Program-made: the position numbers and the translations under genes
Assembly (NCBI RefSeq): GCF_000321225.1
Contig: NW_004450403.1
Location: 1,449,674 to 1,513,673, forward strand
Direction: 5' to 3'
DNA length: 64,000 nucleotides
Source: Odobenus rosmarus divergens
Taxonomy: Eukaryota; Chordata; Mammalia; Carnivora; Odobenidae
Notes under the pieces: model-generated
What the model saw: the letters and a program-made list of their open reading frames with translations, nothing else
The model's database searches: none
What the model was told of the DNA's origin: nothing
Shown here: piece by piece, positions 1 to 11,689 of the stretch
Numbering within the stretch: the first letter of the stretch is position 1
Layout of the letters: every line of letters begins with the position of its first letter

Positions 1-515
1 GATATTGTCTTTTACAGAACAGAAGCTTTTAATTTCAATGAAGTTCAGTATATCAGTGATTTCTTTCATGGCTTGTGCCTTTGGTGTTCGATCTAAGAAG
101 GCATTGCCTTACCCAAGGTCATCTAGGCTTTCTGCTACATTCTCTTCTAAGCATTTTATAGCTTTGCATTTTACATTTGGGCCTGTGATCCATTTTCAAT
201 TAATCTTTGTGAAGAGTGTGAGATCTGTGTCTAGATTCATTTTTCTGCACATGGATGCCCAGTTGTTCCAGCACCATTTGCTGAAAAGCCTTACTTTGCT
301 CCATTGTATTTCCTTTACCCTTTTGTCAGAGATCAATTAATGATATTTATATGGGTGTATTTTTGGGCTCTCTGTTCTGTCGCATTGATCTATTTCACCA
401 GTACCACACTGTCTTGATTACTATGGCTTTGTAGTAAGTCTCGAGGTCGGGTAGTGTCAGTCTCCCACTTTGTTCTCCTTCAATACTGTGTTGGATATTC
501 TGGGTCATACCTTTC
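1..515 (-). mobile_element. LINE-1 fragment, 3' part of ORF2, cut by window edge
   Basis: Read on the minus strand, this encodes the C-terminal part of a LINE-1 ORF2 protein (endonuclease/reverse transcriptase that mobilises the element). The run YYKAIVIKTVWYW near 400-430 is the typical block just after the PDFxLYY motif. A short deletion right after WYW removes residues and breaks the frame, so the copy is dead. The 5' (right) end fades at about 515 into sequence I do not recognise, which is the usual 5' truncation. The 3' end lies outside the window. The 111-residue plus-strand frame at 5-340 is only its antisense shadow. Confidence 0.9.
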
Positions 516-1975
516 TCTATGCATGAAAGGATTTCGCCTCTGGAAGCTCGTGGACTCTTTCCCATTCCCTTAGTGTATGAGTTTTAAAGCCTTTTTAGAT
601 CCTTAAGAGTGAAAATTGCACAAGTCAGGTTTTTGCCCCAGCTGTGCTGTTGTTTTGATATGCAGCCCCGTAACGAGCTCTGTTTTATAGTTGCTAATAT
701 ACGCCTATGATTGTGCCATTGTTTATGTTGCTGTGGTCGCTTTATTTACATGTTTGGGCCCATGGTATTATAAGGCCTGCAATGTGATATTCTTGTGTCA
801 TCTCGAGATGTAGAAATGTTGTTCTCGTTAGTGTGGTTTCAGAAACAACCTTAGTACATAAAACACTTTCAAGGAAAGCCTATCCCTGATCAACTTTAAG
901 TAAGAATAACACATCTATGTTCATGGCGATTTTTGAAATATGATCCTCTGGGTTAAATGTCCTATCCATACATTACCTACTTTTAGGATAAACACAGCAT
1001 TTAACTTTGATTAAATAGGGAGTAGATGTGAATTTAAACGAGTGGAACTCAATTATTGGACTGATTACACAAGAAATATATGTTGTCTATTTTAATCTGC
1101 TTAATTACTGAAACAAGCTTTTCTTTTGAAATTTCTCCGTTAGTCCAAAGAACAAAATCCATGCATATTCAATTAGTAATAATTTTACAACAAATGCAAA
1201 GTTGAGTCAGGTTTAGCACAGCCCAATACTCTGATTTTCTTATTGGTAAATTGAAAATTCATTTACTGAAACAGAGAAGGAAGGGTGCCTTTGACTACAT
1301 TTAGAATCAGCATGAGTGCCAAATTCTAAATGTCAAACCAATCTCAGACCTGTAGGGGTTTGTGTAAGTAAAGGCAGGGCTGGGGTCGGGGTCATGCCAT
1401 GGTTCTGTTTCCTCTGCTTCTGGAACAGAAACTTGAAAAGACCTGGAAAATGAACTTGTAAGATTCCTGGACATGAAATTACTTGTGCCAACCAGTGTTT
1501 CAGTGATTGTAGAGTGACAGATCAGAAGATGTCAATGAATTTTCCTGAAGCCTTATGGAAGTTTACAAATGAAGGAGCAAAGCTGCGGTGAGAGGTATCT
1601 GTGCTGCTGGTAGGCAACTCTCGGCGGGGGCGGGGGCACACAGGACAACTCATTTTGTCTGGAAAGAAGAAAAACCATGCATAGCTGATTTATTTTGCAA
1701 GCAAAGTCCACTGGTCACTGAAGAAGGAAGGTGGACATGGGAAGGCCCTGGAAGGGGGACATGGGAGGGCTCTTCCCAAGGTTGCCTAGAACCCTCCTTG
1801 TCATGATTGGACTGTGCTACACATCTCTCAAGTGCAGATTTTGTTTAGGAGGAACACCTATGTTTAAATACCTCTTTCCATGTTACAAAGCTTTTTTTTT
1901 TTTAATTTTTGTAACACCTCTGTTAGGAGCATGAGGTAAAGTATTAACTAGTCATTGTATTATATAATTAATATA
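516..1975. other. Unique AT-rich intergenic DNA, no gene seen
   Basis: No open frame above 72 codons and no recognisable repeat. The part from about 660 to 1240 is AT-rich with several TAATTA/ATTAA-type cores and few low-complexity runs, as conserved noncoding elements often look. That is an impression only, since no alignment was available. A poly-T run lies at about 1890-1902. Confidence 0.5.
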
Positions 1976-2125
1976 TGTAATTTAAGTTAAATTATTAAAA
2001 TATATTCTCACATGTGCGATTATTATTATTCCCCATCTGTAAACTAGTAATCAGAGTCAGACAGGTTGGATACTGGCATCGAATAGCTTATGAATGACAC
2101 AGATGGAATTTGAGGGTACATTTTC
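1976..2125 (-). mobile_element. Degraded MIR-like SINE
   Basis: The order ATTATTATTATTCCCCATCTGT, an AGTCAGACAG-like stretch and GATGGAATTTGAG resembles the reverse complement of a MIR core (count-of-cells 'CCCCATTTTACAGATG' and 'GGATTTGAA' landmarks). It is strongly diverged, and the AT-rich lead-in could be chance. Confidence 0.35.
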
Positions 2126-2334
2126 CTACTTCTTTTGCCTCTGTGCCAGAGCTTCCATTCAATAAGCTGAGTTGTTTATCGACGGAAATAGAAGAAGACA
2201 AAATGACACCCAAATATACTTCAGTGGTCTTGGAGATGCTTTTGCCTATGCTGGTCAAGTTAACTTCAAAACACAGATCTGTTTCTCAGCATGCTGTTCA
2301 TCTGTAGCCTCAATCACTAAGCATGGGACTTAGA

Positions 2335-2720
2335 TGTCTGATTAATTCACTCACTCATTTATTCACTGATTGGACAGGTACTTTTGGTTGCCTGCGATGC
2401 CCAAGGCTCTGTGCTGGTCCCTGGAAATACAGTAGTGTAAAACACAGATAGGGCTCCCACATTTATGGAGTCGAGAGGGAACTGGACTTGTGTCCAGGAA
2501 ATGGACCAGTAAAGGAGGTACTATAGGGACAGTCAGGGGCCTATGGCACCCATTGAAGGGAGGCCCAGCCCGGAAGAGTCAGAGAAAAATCCAGGTGGCA
2601 TTTCTAATACCAGTCTTGTAATAAGTAAGAATTAGCAAGGCAAAGATGAAACCTGAAGTTTTGGGGGAAACAATAATGTTCTTGACAGAATGAATAGCAA
2701 ATGCCAAGGACCAAGTGCCT
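2335..2720 (+). mobile_element. Ancient LINE-derived repeat, family not resolved
   Basis: Starts with CTCACTCATTTATTCACTGAT, followed by a diverged 'gcctgcgatgcccaaggct' and 'tggaaatacag', then 'aaatccaggtggcattt' and 'aaatgccaaggaccaag'. The same sequence order is repeated at 11690-12200 and 30610-31540, and is common in mammalian genomes (start of the form ATTCATTCAACAAATATTT). No coding potential. Confidence 0.55.
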
Positions 2721-4155
2721 AATCCAGTTCGATTCTTTTAACAAACCCATGAGGATGATTTACTTTGCTAGAAATACACATGCTTTTCAGTAGCTGTTCC
2801 AGTCTGATCTGTGTGGATGCCAAGGCTTGGGAAGGCAAAATAATGTATCTTCTCCTGGAAAATAGCAGAGTCAGACTTAATACTTCTTTTCATAATTCTA
2901 CATTGTAATTACCCACGGTTTATATCAAAATCCCCAAGCCACACTTGGGGAAGATAAGAGCTCTTGCAGTAGCCAATGAGATTAGACCTTAAAATTATAA
3001 AATGAGTCAAGGTGATTGATCCAGTGGATCCTGACCACAGAGATGGCCACACAGCCATAACGTTTCCGTGGTTTCTGTGTCTGGAAGTGGAATAGAGCTT
3101 ATGCGGGCAGGAGACAACTTCCCATGCCGGGTGCAGTCCTTCTCAACTTACACTAATTTCACCCTTTCTAAGTCACTGTGCTCTTCTCTCATGCTGAATG
3201 GACAGAGAAAGGCAATGAGTCTACCGTGGCTCAGGGTGCTTTGGGAACTCTACATTTGAATATGGAAACAGGCAGAGGGCTTCCGACCCACCTACTTCCT
3301 ATTTCCCTCCCTCTCTCTCTCTGGCTCTCCGGCGCACAGGTGTGCTAGAATGCCCCCCCATCCAAATCACCAACTCGTGTGTATGTCTCCCTTAAGAGAC
3401 GACATGTATACTCTGAAAATCAGCCCTTAGAAATAGCAATTAAGATAGAAGGACAGTCATACAGCTGTCAATCGAGTGGTATGGCATTTAGGTCACGGTC
3501 GACGCCTCCCCAGGCAAACATTTCCCACACGTTTCCCGCTTTGGGAAAACCCCTGTGTGTGCTTCCCCCTCCGTGTCTGCCTGGCCAACTGCTGCCCACG
3601 TCGACCTTCCTTTTCTGTCTCCGTGCTTCTAGATCCAGCTCATACATCGTTTATCTTTTGCTGCCCAACATTCATCCAAACTTCTAGTAAAACAATAGCG
3701 TGGGTTTGGGCGGGGGTGGTGGAAGGGGGGCTTTTTCAAGGCCCCTAAGCCATGTGGGCAGGTTGGAGTTGGCTTCAGCTCCAGGCCCTGAGGTGGGGGG
3801 ACGCTAACTGGCTGGCTCAGAACAAGACATTCCGCTGAACTCATTCAGAGCCAGTAGGCTGCCAATGACTTCTGACTTCTGCTGGGTCTTCGCAAAACGT
3901 GCAGGTGTTATGCCTGCTGCACTCGAACTTGGAAGAGGGGCGGTGTGGAGCCCATGCCACCACCATGCCCCCACATGTGGTCTGAACATGAAGCCAACCC
4001 TCGCAGCTGGACAACGCATCCAAGAGGGAATGAGAAAAGTAGAGTCTGGTGAAATCAGCTGGGTCCCTGAATGCAATCTTACTCTGACAGGGTCCTAGCA
4101 TCCCTGTTTCATCAATATGCCCTTATTCTTTAAGCAAGTTTGGGTTGTGTTTTTG
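2721..4155. other. Unique DNA, no gene seen
   Basis: Short overlapping frames on both strands (up to 102 codons at 3379-3687) share no recognisable domain and overlap one another, so I treat them as chance. A CT-rich patch lies at about 3300-3330. Weak MIR-like fragments may lie near 2740-2850. Confidence 0.5.
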
Positions 4156-4159
4156 GCCA

Positions 4160-4415
4160 TTCTCCACTGAAAGAACATTAACTGATCTGCTTTGCCAAGC
4201 CTGCCAGGCAGAAGAGATTGCGCCCTCCTCTGCATACTCAAAACGCTTTGTTTATAGCCCTATTACATCCACTATCAAGTGGTTTATAGTTGGTTCTATG
4301 TGCCTGTCAGCCTCTGGAGGGCATTCACCAAGGCTAATTCCTCTTTACGTCTCCCCAGATTTAAGCACAGTGCCTGGCACATGGTAGGTGCTCAATGAGG
4401 GTTTGTTCAATTAAC
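4160..4415 (+). mobile_element. L2 LINE 3' end
   Basis: The block AGCACAGTGCCTGGCACATG followed by GTAGGTGCTCAAT and a TTGTTCAATTAA tail (4365-4415) is the signature 3' end of L2. Upstream, 'ttatagttggttctatgtgcctgtc...ctctggagggca' fits the diverged L2 3' UTR. Truncated at the 5' side and non-coding. Confidence 0.8.
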
Positions 4416-5604
4416 TAACAAGTTTACTGCTCTTCTGCTAGCTTCAAATTGCTTTCCCTCTCTGTGTTTACAGGCTTCGGCTTCCACAGAATGTGAATGT
4501 AGCAGTGAGATGTTTTAATGATTAAAATAATTAAAAGGCAATAGGGCTACATTATCTAGACAACTTCCTCAAAGGTGAACCATGTTAAACACAGTTAACT
4601 AATTACCATCAGAGGGAAACCAAATGTAGAAAATTGTCAATTGTTTGCAGAGAAATGTCACCACTGTTTTTAAAGCATATTTTCCCCGGCTTATGTTATT
4701 TCAGTCCTTCTATGGGCACCGGAGACCTTTGAAAAGGAAAGTATGGACATTCTATTGGTGAAAAGATAACCTTTAAGGGATTTTAGAAGAGAAGAAATAG
4801 CTATCCCCAAGAGTGTCTTCCAAAGCCTTATAAAAATGCTACCAGCTGAATTATGACAGTATTTCTACTTTGTTTCAGAAAATCCACCCTGCCAGGATTG
4901 AAAAATACCAGCCAATTAGCCATCCAGATAGCATGAGTGCTTTCATTAGCCTTCAGATGTTTGCTGAATCTCTTTCTTGTACCCATACTGAGCAAAAAGC
5001 TCACTCATGGATCCCAAGTGAATGTAATCAATAGACCAGATCCATCGCATTTTTACTCTCGTTGCCTGGCAAATCTGGGCATAGTGAGTTCACTGCCACT
5101 GCCCTAATATTGTCGTTTTCATGGGGCTTTCACAATAATCCTTTCCCCTCCTTACATAGAAGGAAAGACCGTGTTAGACCTTTATTGATCGTTTCTTGCC
5201 TGAAATAGAGTTCCAGGTAGCTAAAGCCTATGCATGCTGCTTCTGGCTTTCCATAAATTACTGGCACATCTGTCATTACTTGGCTTTAGCAGTGCTTTTT
5301 ACCATTAGGTAACAATGCTCTTGAATTTCACCTTAAAAGTGCCTTTCTGAGAGCAGGCACAGCGCAGCGGGGTGGATGTTAGGACAACAGACTACTTCTA
5401 CCTCCCAGCTCACGGTTCTCTGCGACTTGTGAAAAAAAAATCACTTTTCTTCCATTGACCTCACAGACTCAAAATAAAAGACATTGGTATAGACAGTCTG
5501 TAAGTATCATGAGGATCTTAATATTTTCTGATTCTATATTACTTTCTTTGAGAGGGTAGCATGCTAGTTAATGTACGTGAAATGTGAACCCCACTTGGAG
5601 AATG
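4416..5604. other. Unique AT-rich DNA with conserved-element look; weak MIR
   Basis: No coding frame. 4500-4680, 4850-5040 and 5100-5340 are balanced, non-repetitive and AT-rich with homeodomain-like TAATTA/ATTAAA cores, which is how vertebrate conserved noncoding elements often look (inference only). 5355-5520 follows the order of a plus-strand MIR (CTCCCAGCTCACG, then ATTGACCTCACAGACTC) but is weak. Confidence 0.45.
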
Positions 5605-5622
5605 CACTCAGAATTTCTTTTT

Positions 5623-5818
5623 CTTTTAAAGATTTTATTTATTTATTTGACACAGAGAGACACAGTGAGAGAGGGAACACAAGCAGGGGGGAGTGGGAGA
5701 GGGAGAAGCAGGCTTCCCGCCGAGCAGGGATCCCTATGCGGGGCTCGATCCCAGAACCCCAGGATCATGACCTGAGCTGAAGGCAGTCACTTAACCAACT
5801 GAGCCACCCAGGCGCCCC
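5623..5818 (-). mobile_element. Can-SINE (tRNA-Lys derived), minus strand
   Basis: Reverse complement of a full Can-SINE: the 3' tail reads as TTTTAAAGATTTTATTTATT at the left, the CT-rich linker shows as GAGAGAGGGAACACAAGCAG, and the tRNA-like head ends in ACTGAGCCACCCAGGCGCCC at the right. Target-site duplication flanks it: CACTCAGAATTTCTTTTT at 5605-5622 and CACTCTGAATTTCTTGTT at 5821-5838 (two mismatches). The GGCGCC head distinguishes it from the dog SINEC_Cf type. Pol III promoter boxes would lie in the tRNA-like part, read on the minus strand. Confidence 0.95.
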
Positions 5819-5838
5819 TACACTCTGAATTTCTTGTT

Positions 5839-6744
5839 TCTCTTTTGCAGTACTTACTATTTCTACCTTCAAGTTTCTTTGCTCAGTTGTTAACAGGGGA
5901 ACATATGTTCTTGTAGAGGTCTCTTTCTTGTTGTGCAAAGCAAGAAATGTAATCACCTGTACGAACAAGAAATAAGAGCTCCAATTATCTTTACATCACA
6001 AAGAATTGTACAAAGAATGGCCTCTTGGGATATTAATGAATTTGGGAAGTGTTCCTATGTTAGGGGTGCTTCTCTCTATTTGCTGATACTTTAACTCACA
6101 CATTCTAATCCTGAGAATTTCCCGTAGTGTGTGAATCCTACTCCGGCCCTACGTGCTCCTGGAGGCCTTGGTTAGATACACCTTCCCACGCTCCCCTTGG
6201 CACATATCAGTCACGCCATACCATCTTTACAGTGCTTTGAGTTAGAACAATGTTCTGCACTTTGAGTCCCTTGAAGGTGATGAGTATGCCACACTCCCTT
6301 GTATGCCTAAGACCCAGCCTAACAAGCAGCACATTATTACAGAAATTATAGTCAACGTACGAAAAGAAAGTTTACATAAAATTCATTAACAAGAGTTTTA
6401 AACAATAATGACAAACTTAAGTAACAATGTAAAAGAATTCTCAGTAATGTGTACAGTAGATAGGAAATGGATCGATCAGACATGGAAGGACATAGAAGAG
6501 ATGAAATGTCAGCATCTGAAAAACAATAGTAGGAATAAATATGAAAAGGAGGTAATGTACTTTTTGTGTTTCAGAACAGTAATTAGTCCAATATGGCTAA
6601 GGAATGTTAGAGAGTTAGGTTGAGAGGAAATTGCAAAAAGCTTTGAAGGTCAGGCTAAGACTTTATGAAAATATTCTGTGGACCAGGCTAAGAGTTTCAT
6701 GAATATATTCTGGGCAATCTAACCATGCACACATGTTATCAAGA
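5839..6744. other. Unique AT-rich DNA, no gene seen
   Basis: No recognisable coding sequence. 6180-6340 has a weak likeness to an L2 3' UTR ('cttgaaggtgatgagtatgccacactcccttg'). The 71-codon frame at 6408-6623 has no domain that I recognise. Confidence 0.5.
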
Positions 6745-6850
6745 TAGAAGTTATGCCCCTGGGCTTCAGTTTCTTCACATGTAATTCAAGGGGTTAGATT
6801 CGTAGGTGACTTCCTTACTGATCTGTAATCTATGCCATAGAGCCCGCTCA
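6745..6850 (+). mobile_element. MIR SINE fragment
   Basis: GGGCTTCAGTTTCTTCACAT followed by a 'gggttagattcgtaggtgacttcctta' block matches the MIR 3' half (CTCAGTTTCCTCATCTGTAAAAT, then the 'ggactagatgatctctaaggtcc' segment). Partial and diverged. Confidence 0.65.
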
Positions 6851-7465
6851 CCCACCCCACATAGTGCTTGGAAAGTGTTCTCCTCACTTGGTCTGCCACA
6901 CTTGAGTCCAGGATAATAAATAACTGCCATGATCAGTTTAGCCTACTCATTTTGGCTTTCTTCCTTAACCATCTTGAAGACAATTCTTGAACTCAAGACT
7001 TTATAAACACACAAGATACTTGGTGGAGGAGAAGCAAACATATTTTACTCAAGAGAGGCAGCGCGCCACCCTGGGGAGTGCTCTTCTGCAGAGGAAGGAC
7101 AGAGCTGGGTCAGAAACCACCCAGAACCAGAGCTGAGATGACTTCAGATTGAGAAAGGCCAAGGGATTCAGAAAAGGAACCAGAAGTGGAAGCCAGAACA
7201 CCCAGCCAGGTCACATAGGCATGGACTGGCCAGAGCAGGGAAAATCTGAAATGCTGAAATCAAGGTGCCTGGGCTGAGGGGTCCAAAATGCCCCAAGAGG
7301 AGCGATGAAACCAGTGTGGCTACCTTGCTGTGGAAACATAGGCTTGTATTTCTATCTGCTTTTCATGAACGTTTCCACTTATGCCCTCCACCGCCCAAGA
7401 GAAACATAAAAGAAATGTTTCAAGTTATACAGTGTAGAAGCAAACTGACTCATTAGAAGCTTGGA
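6851..7465. other. Unique DNA, no gene seen
   Basis: No repeat or coding signal that I can name. Slightly purine-rich between 7030 and 7260. Confidence 0.5.
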
Positions 7466-7770
7466 ATGATTATAATATCTTGTATGGTGATAGATTGTAA
7501 CTACACTTATCATGATGATGGTTTCATAATGTATAGCAATGTTGGATCACTATACATGGGTATTAAGGAGGGTACATACTGCATGGAGCACTGGGTGTTA
7601 TATGCAAACAATGAATCATGGAACACTACATCAAAAACTAATGATGTAATGTATGCTGACTAACATAACGTAATGAAATAAAATTAAAAAAGTATAAAAA
7701 AAGAATCACTATATTGTATATCTATAACTAATATTCAATTAACTGATACTGTATGTTAACTAATCTTGAA
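7466..7770 (+). mobile_element. Older LINE-1 3' UTR, split by a younger insertion
   Basis: Left part 7466-7554 (TGGTGATAGATTGTAACTAC ... ATGTATAGCAATGTTGGATC) and right part 7704-7770 (AATCACTATATTGTATATCT ... ACTGTATGTTAACTAATCTT) join into one L1MA-like 3' UTR of the form 'aatgtatagaattgttgaatcactatattgtacacctgaaactaatataacactgtatgttaac'. The middle 149 bp is a separate, later L1 insertion. Non-coding. Confidence 0.8.
7555..7703 (+). mobile_element. Young carnivore LINE-1 3' end nested in older L1
   Basis: Only the last 149 bp of a carnivore L1 inserted: GCATGGAGCACTGGGTGTTA, CAATGAATCATGGAACACTA, AAACTAATGATGTAATGTAT, then an A-rich tail with AATAAAATTAAAAAAG. The same module ends the L1 at 53192-53797. 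Target-site duplication GATCACTATA (7545-7554) / AATCACTATA (7704-7713), one mismatch. Extreme 5' truncation. Confidence 0.9.
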
Positions 7771-9654
7771 AGAAGCTCAGATTGGCCAAAAGGAAGGCTC
7801 TTGGGCAAATAATTCAGAAAATGCACTGACCACCATAAATTATAACCAATTTATGTTGTTTTGTGGCAAAAGAAGAATATATTTTGGATGTTTGCTGCAA
7901 AAATATGTTGCCTACTATAATTTGGACTCAAAAAAGAAAAAGAAAAAGAAGACCTTATATGTGGTGAGTTCCCTTGACACATTCCTTTTTCACAAGATGG
8001 CTTGGTTCAATCTTTTATTCACACATGTGGAATAAAATGCTACCCAGACATATGAAGTTAAGGTGTTTGAGCTCATGATATTTTATAGGGACAATGAGAA
8101 TAATAAAACACACATGTATATACAGAGTCACCTTCATGAGCTTACAACCTGTGCGGTCATACACAGCCCATGCTCTGTTGGCCCCTTCTTGAAATTCTTA
8201 ATAAATTTTGTAAAAAGACCAATATATATATATCTTGTATTGGGTCCTACAAATTATGTAGTCAGCACTGTATGTATATGTAGATAGTTGATTGATGGAT
8301 AGATAGATGATAGATGATAGATAGATGATAGACAAAAACAGATAATGAGAGAGAGAGGGAGGGAGGGAGGAAGGAACTTAACCTTGGGACAGGGAACACT
8401 CTCTCCCATATGTTGACTGCCGGAACAATTATTTTTCTGCAAACTCACTCTTCTGCCTTATTCATATCCTATCTAGAGAGAAGATTTCCATTTGATTTTT
8501 AATAGAGAATTTAAATGCTCTAAGCATTTATTTTTATGAGTTTCACTATGATCAGCTTGCACACTTCATTAAATGGAGTTAATGTCATTTATGCAGCTAC
8601 CTTAAAAGAGATTAGAAAGCCACACTTTCCAGAAAAGGCAGTGTATTTGTCAATAACCTTCTTTCTACTCTTTGTCATAACTTCATGCCTACGAACCAGC
8701 TAATCCTCATTGAAAAATAGGCCTCGCACGCTGCCACCTCAAACATTACCTAGCATCACGTTGATTCAAAACATGTAGTCAGGAGCCTTTCGGGCTGAAT
8801 TACACGGTGACTAAGTCTCATGCTGGTGTAATTGCAAACAGCCCGGGGTCTGAAAGCCTCCCTTGCAGGACAGCTGGAGTCATCTTGAAAACACCACAGA
8901 TAAGCAGACTGACCCGGAGAATCCTAATGCTTTCTAATTCCACTCAAATGGAGAGATGTGCTCACAGTGCTGAGAAGGAACTCTTCTGAAACATAAATTG
9001 TTGCAAACACTCTGAAGCTCAGTGTTAATCCCCATCGTATTATTATTTTGATTATTACATATTAGTGGTTTCCTGCCTTTCCATCATTCAGTTATTCTAC
9101 ACTTGGGCTTACTTTTTAAATTATCCACTTTCTTTCTGGCTAAGGAAAATCACTGATTGCTGAGGTTATGGGAGCTGGAAGAACTATTTGGGATTATCTA
9201 CTTCGTTGTTTTACAATTTCCAAGTATTTGGACATTAGCTTCACTTTTTTTTTTTTCCACCCTGACTTCCTTCCCCATATACAGTGCTATTACTTGTAAA
9301 TATTATTTAAAATCAGCTCACTTTTTATGTTTACTAAAAAAATAAATTAAAAAATGATAAAATAAAAAAGTCTCACTTTAAGTAATAATATACATTAAGC
9401 TCTGAATTTATTAAGCTGGTTTCATGCTTTCAAAACATGAAAACACATGTGTGTAACTACATTTCCTAAAGTTTGTCTATGACCCCCTAAAATGGTTTAT
9501 GTATCTCTAATAAACATACCACAATTTGAGGTATAGACATATGATCCAAAGTTCTCTTGGTACAGGTGAGCCAATGAAAGCAGAGTGAGCTCATTAAAAT
9601 AAAGAAAAGATTATCCCAGGGAAAACCACAGGGTTAAATAAATAAATAAATCTT
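7771..9654. other. Unique AT-rich DNA with low-complexity runs
   Basis: No gene seen. 8480-8960 is AT-rich, non-repetitive and looks like a conserved noncoding element (inference). Low-complexity parts: AAAAAG runs at 7930-7952, TATATA at 8222-8233, a T run near 9246-9256, and A-rich 9325-9370. 9637-9655 is TAAATAAATAAATAAATCTT, identical to a Can-SINE tail, but no SINE body precedes it. Confidence 0.5.
8294..8374. repeat. (GATA)n then (GA)n/(GGGA)n microsatellites
   Basis: 8294-8333 is an imperfect GATA/GATG tetranucleotide tract. After a short spacer, 8347-8374 is GA followed by GGGA/GGAA units. Both are pure low-complexity DNA, likely polymorphic in length. Confidence 0.9.
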
Positions 9655-9810
9655 AGAATCCTTACCTTGCAACTTCTTACTTCTGCCTTTTTTGGGTGAG
9701 TTCCTTAAAACCCCTGAACCTCAGTTTTCTCCTCTGTAGAACTGGGATTTATCCAGCAACATAGTTCATAAGATGTTCCTAAGCACTAAATGAGCCCAAG
9801 GAGCAGGGTT
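9655..9810 (+). mobile_element. MIR SINE
   Basis: Contains the MIR core order: CTTACTTCTGCC, then GGTGAGTTCCTTAAAACCCC, TGAACCTCAGTTTTCTCCTC, TGTAGAACTGGGATTTATCC, then CTAAGCACTAAATGAG. Diverged but long. Confidence 0.8.
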
Positions 9811-11689
9811 CGCAGTGGGGGAGGTGAGTCACGGTGACAGGGGATGTGTGACCTGTTCAAGATTGTGGATTTAATTCGGAGTGACATAGGAAGCCACCAC
9901 TCAAGGTCGCAGAGGTAGTTACTGACAGACCCTGAACAAAACCAAGCTTTTGTAACTCAGTGCAATAACCCTGGTGCAGAATGAAATCAGCTGATTAGGT
10001 GCTGAATAAACCTCACAAGTATCCTCCCTCTGTCTCCAAAGCATTAGGTTTTTATAAGGCTCTATCTTGCCTATGATGTCCATAGAGCACAGATAACTTT
10101 TCTTCTGATGAAAATGTATGAATACAGTATTGCATAATCATCACTGTTTCCCTAATTTTTTTTTTTTTTTCTGACATGGGTGCTTCCTTGCAATTTATCT
10201 CTTTAGCAAAAGGTAGAAGGATTGGTTTGTTTCTGATTTTTCCTTTCAATCGAACATATGGTTCTGTTTAAATGTGTCCATGTTTGCAACTTACAGTTGA
10301 CGTTTTTGGCACTCAGAATAGTATCTTGCAATTATACTTAGTTTAGAAAGAAGGGTTTGCTTTAACAGCAGAATGCATGAAATAAAAAAGTTCAAGTCAA
10401 ATTTATTGGCTGCTGAGAGCCTTCGAGAATGTAGACGTCTGGTCTGGGGGAACTCAATGGATTTCTGTTCTTGGTACATGCACCCACTTATGTGTTCATG
10501 TCCCGCCCCCAACCTCATGGCCATTACAAGAAAGCATCTGAGTGTTGTACAAGGCTAAAGCTTTTTGTGTTAATCTATCCCATATGGAGTAGGTATTAAA
10601 CAGACAGCGAATTCACTCAAGGCCTGGGGGCAAGCATGTATTTGCAACATGGGGACTCTGTCGAGGGACTTGTGTAGCGAAGAATGGGGAAAAGAAAACA
10701 GAAAAGGGTACAAGAAAAGTAAAAGAGTGCCTTCCTGGCTAAGCTCAGCCTGAAAATAATCGTTTGTGAAGACCTTAAACCTCCCTCTCAGCAGTGGACC
10801 TTCACCAACACTCGAAGAGACTATTGGAAGTAAGGTACTCCGCCTGCATTGCTGTGCCCAGGAGACACAGATTTATCCTATTTGTGGGTCTAACGGCAGA
10901 AATGAGATCCAGGAATAGCAATGATTCAGTGGAACTCAATAGTGTCCCAGCCCCAGATCTGAGACACATGGAAATTAATGAATCACAGTTCAGCAAAAAT
11001 GCCCATGTAGAATCCCTGGAAATTTAAGCAAGATTTTAGGTTTTAGGTAGTGAATTTTAAGCAAATGAGAGAGATGTTAAGATACTCAGTAGCTAGAATA
11101 TCTATACAGAAAACAAGAAAAGAACCAGGCCAGTTCACCATGTATCAACAGAGAGTAGAAATCCGAGGTGGATCCAGCAAACCAGGGGAGAGATGCCTGT
11201 GCAGCCTACCCTGCTTAACGGACAGACTGACTCCCCAACTGCGGGACCTGGAAGTTAATGCAAAAACACCAGTTAGACTGGTTTATTTCTATAATCTTGT
11301 ACATACATTTTCCCTTGCTTATTAGATCTAAAATCGCGTATTCTAAAATGCGGATGTATTTCTTCCGGGCCATTTTATTCTTTATTTGTCCTACAGACTC
11401 TTTGGGGGTGATGTAAGCTCTATCAACTATTAATGTAGATCTCTTGCATAGAATGAGCCCAAGCGAAGCCTGGAAAACCATTTATCAAGTGGAATGCATG
11501 CCCTAGTAGGTTTGCAAAGAGAGGGAGTTTTCAGTTCAATGGTGTCTAAAATCTCTTTTAGCTCTGAGACTACCATTCTATGAAAGGTCCTTGGCTTCCG
11601 AAAGCCTAGCAAACACCCCTAACCTAACTGTGCTTCTACCCTGCTGCCCCGATGGGAACAGCCCTCTGAGTCGTTCAGATCGATACTCT
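9811..11689. other. Unique DNA, no gene seen
   Basis: 9820-9960 may hold a decayed minus-strand MIR. A T run (14 bp) lies at about 10157-10170. 11520-11590 (GGTGTCTAAAATCTCTTTTA, then ACCATTCTATGAA) matches the far 3' part of MIR. Frames up to 91 codons on both strands show no domain that I recognise. Confidence 0.5.

Noticed and set aside
5..340. 111-codon plus-strand frame at the left edge
   Set aside because: Antisense of a LINE-1 ORF2 fragment.
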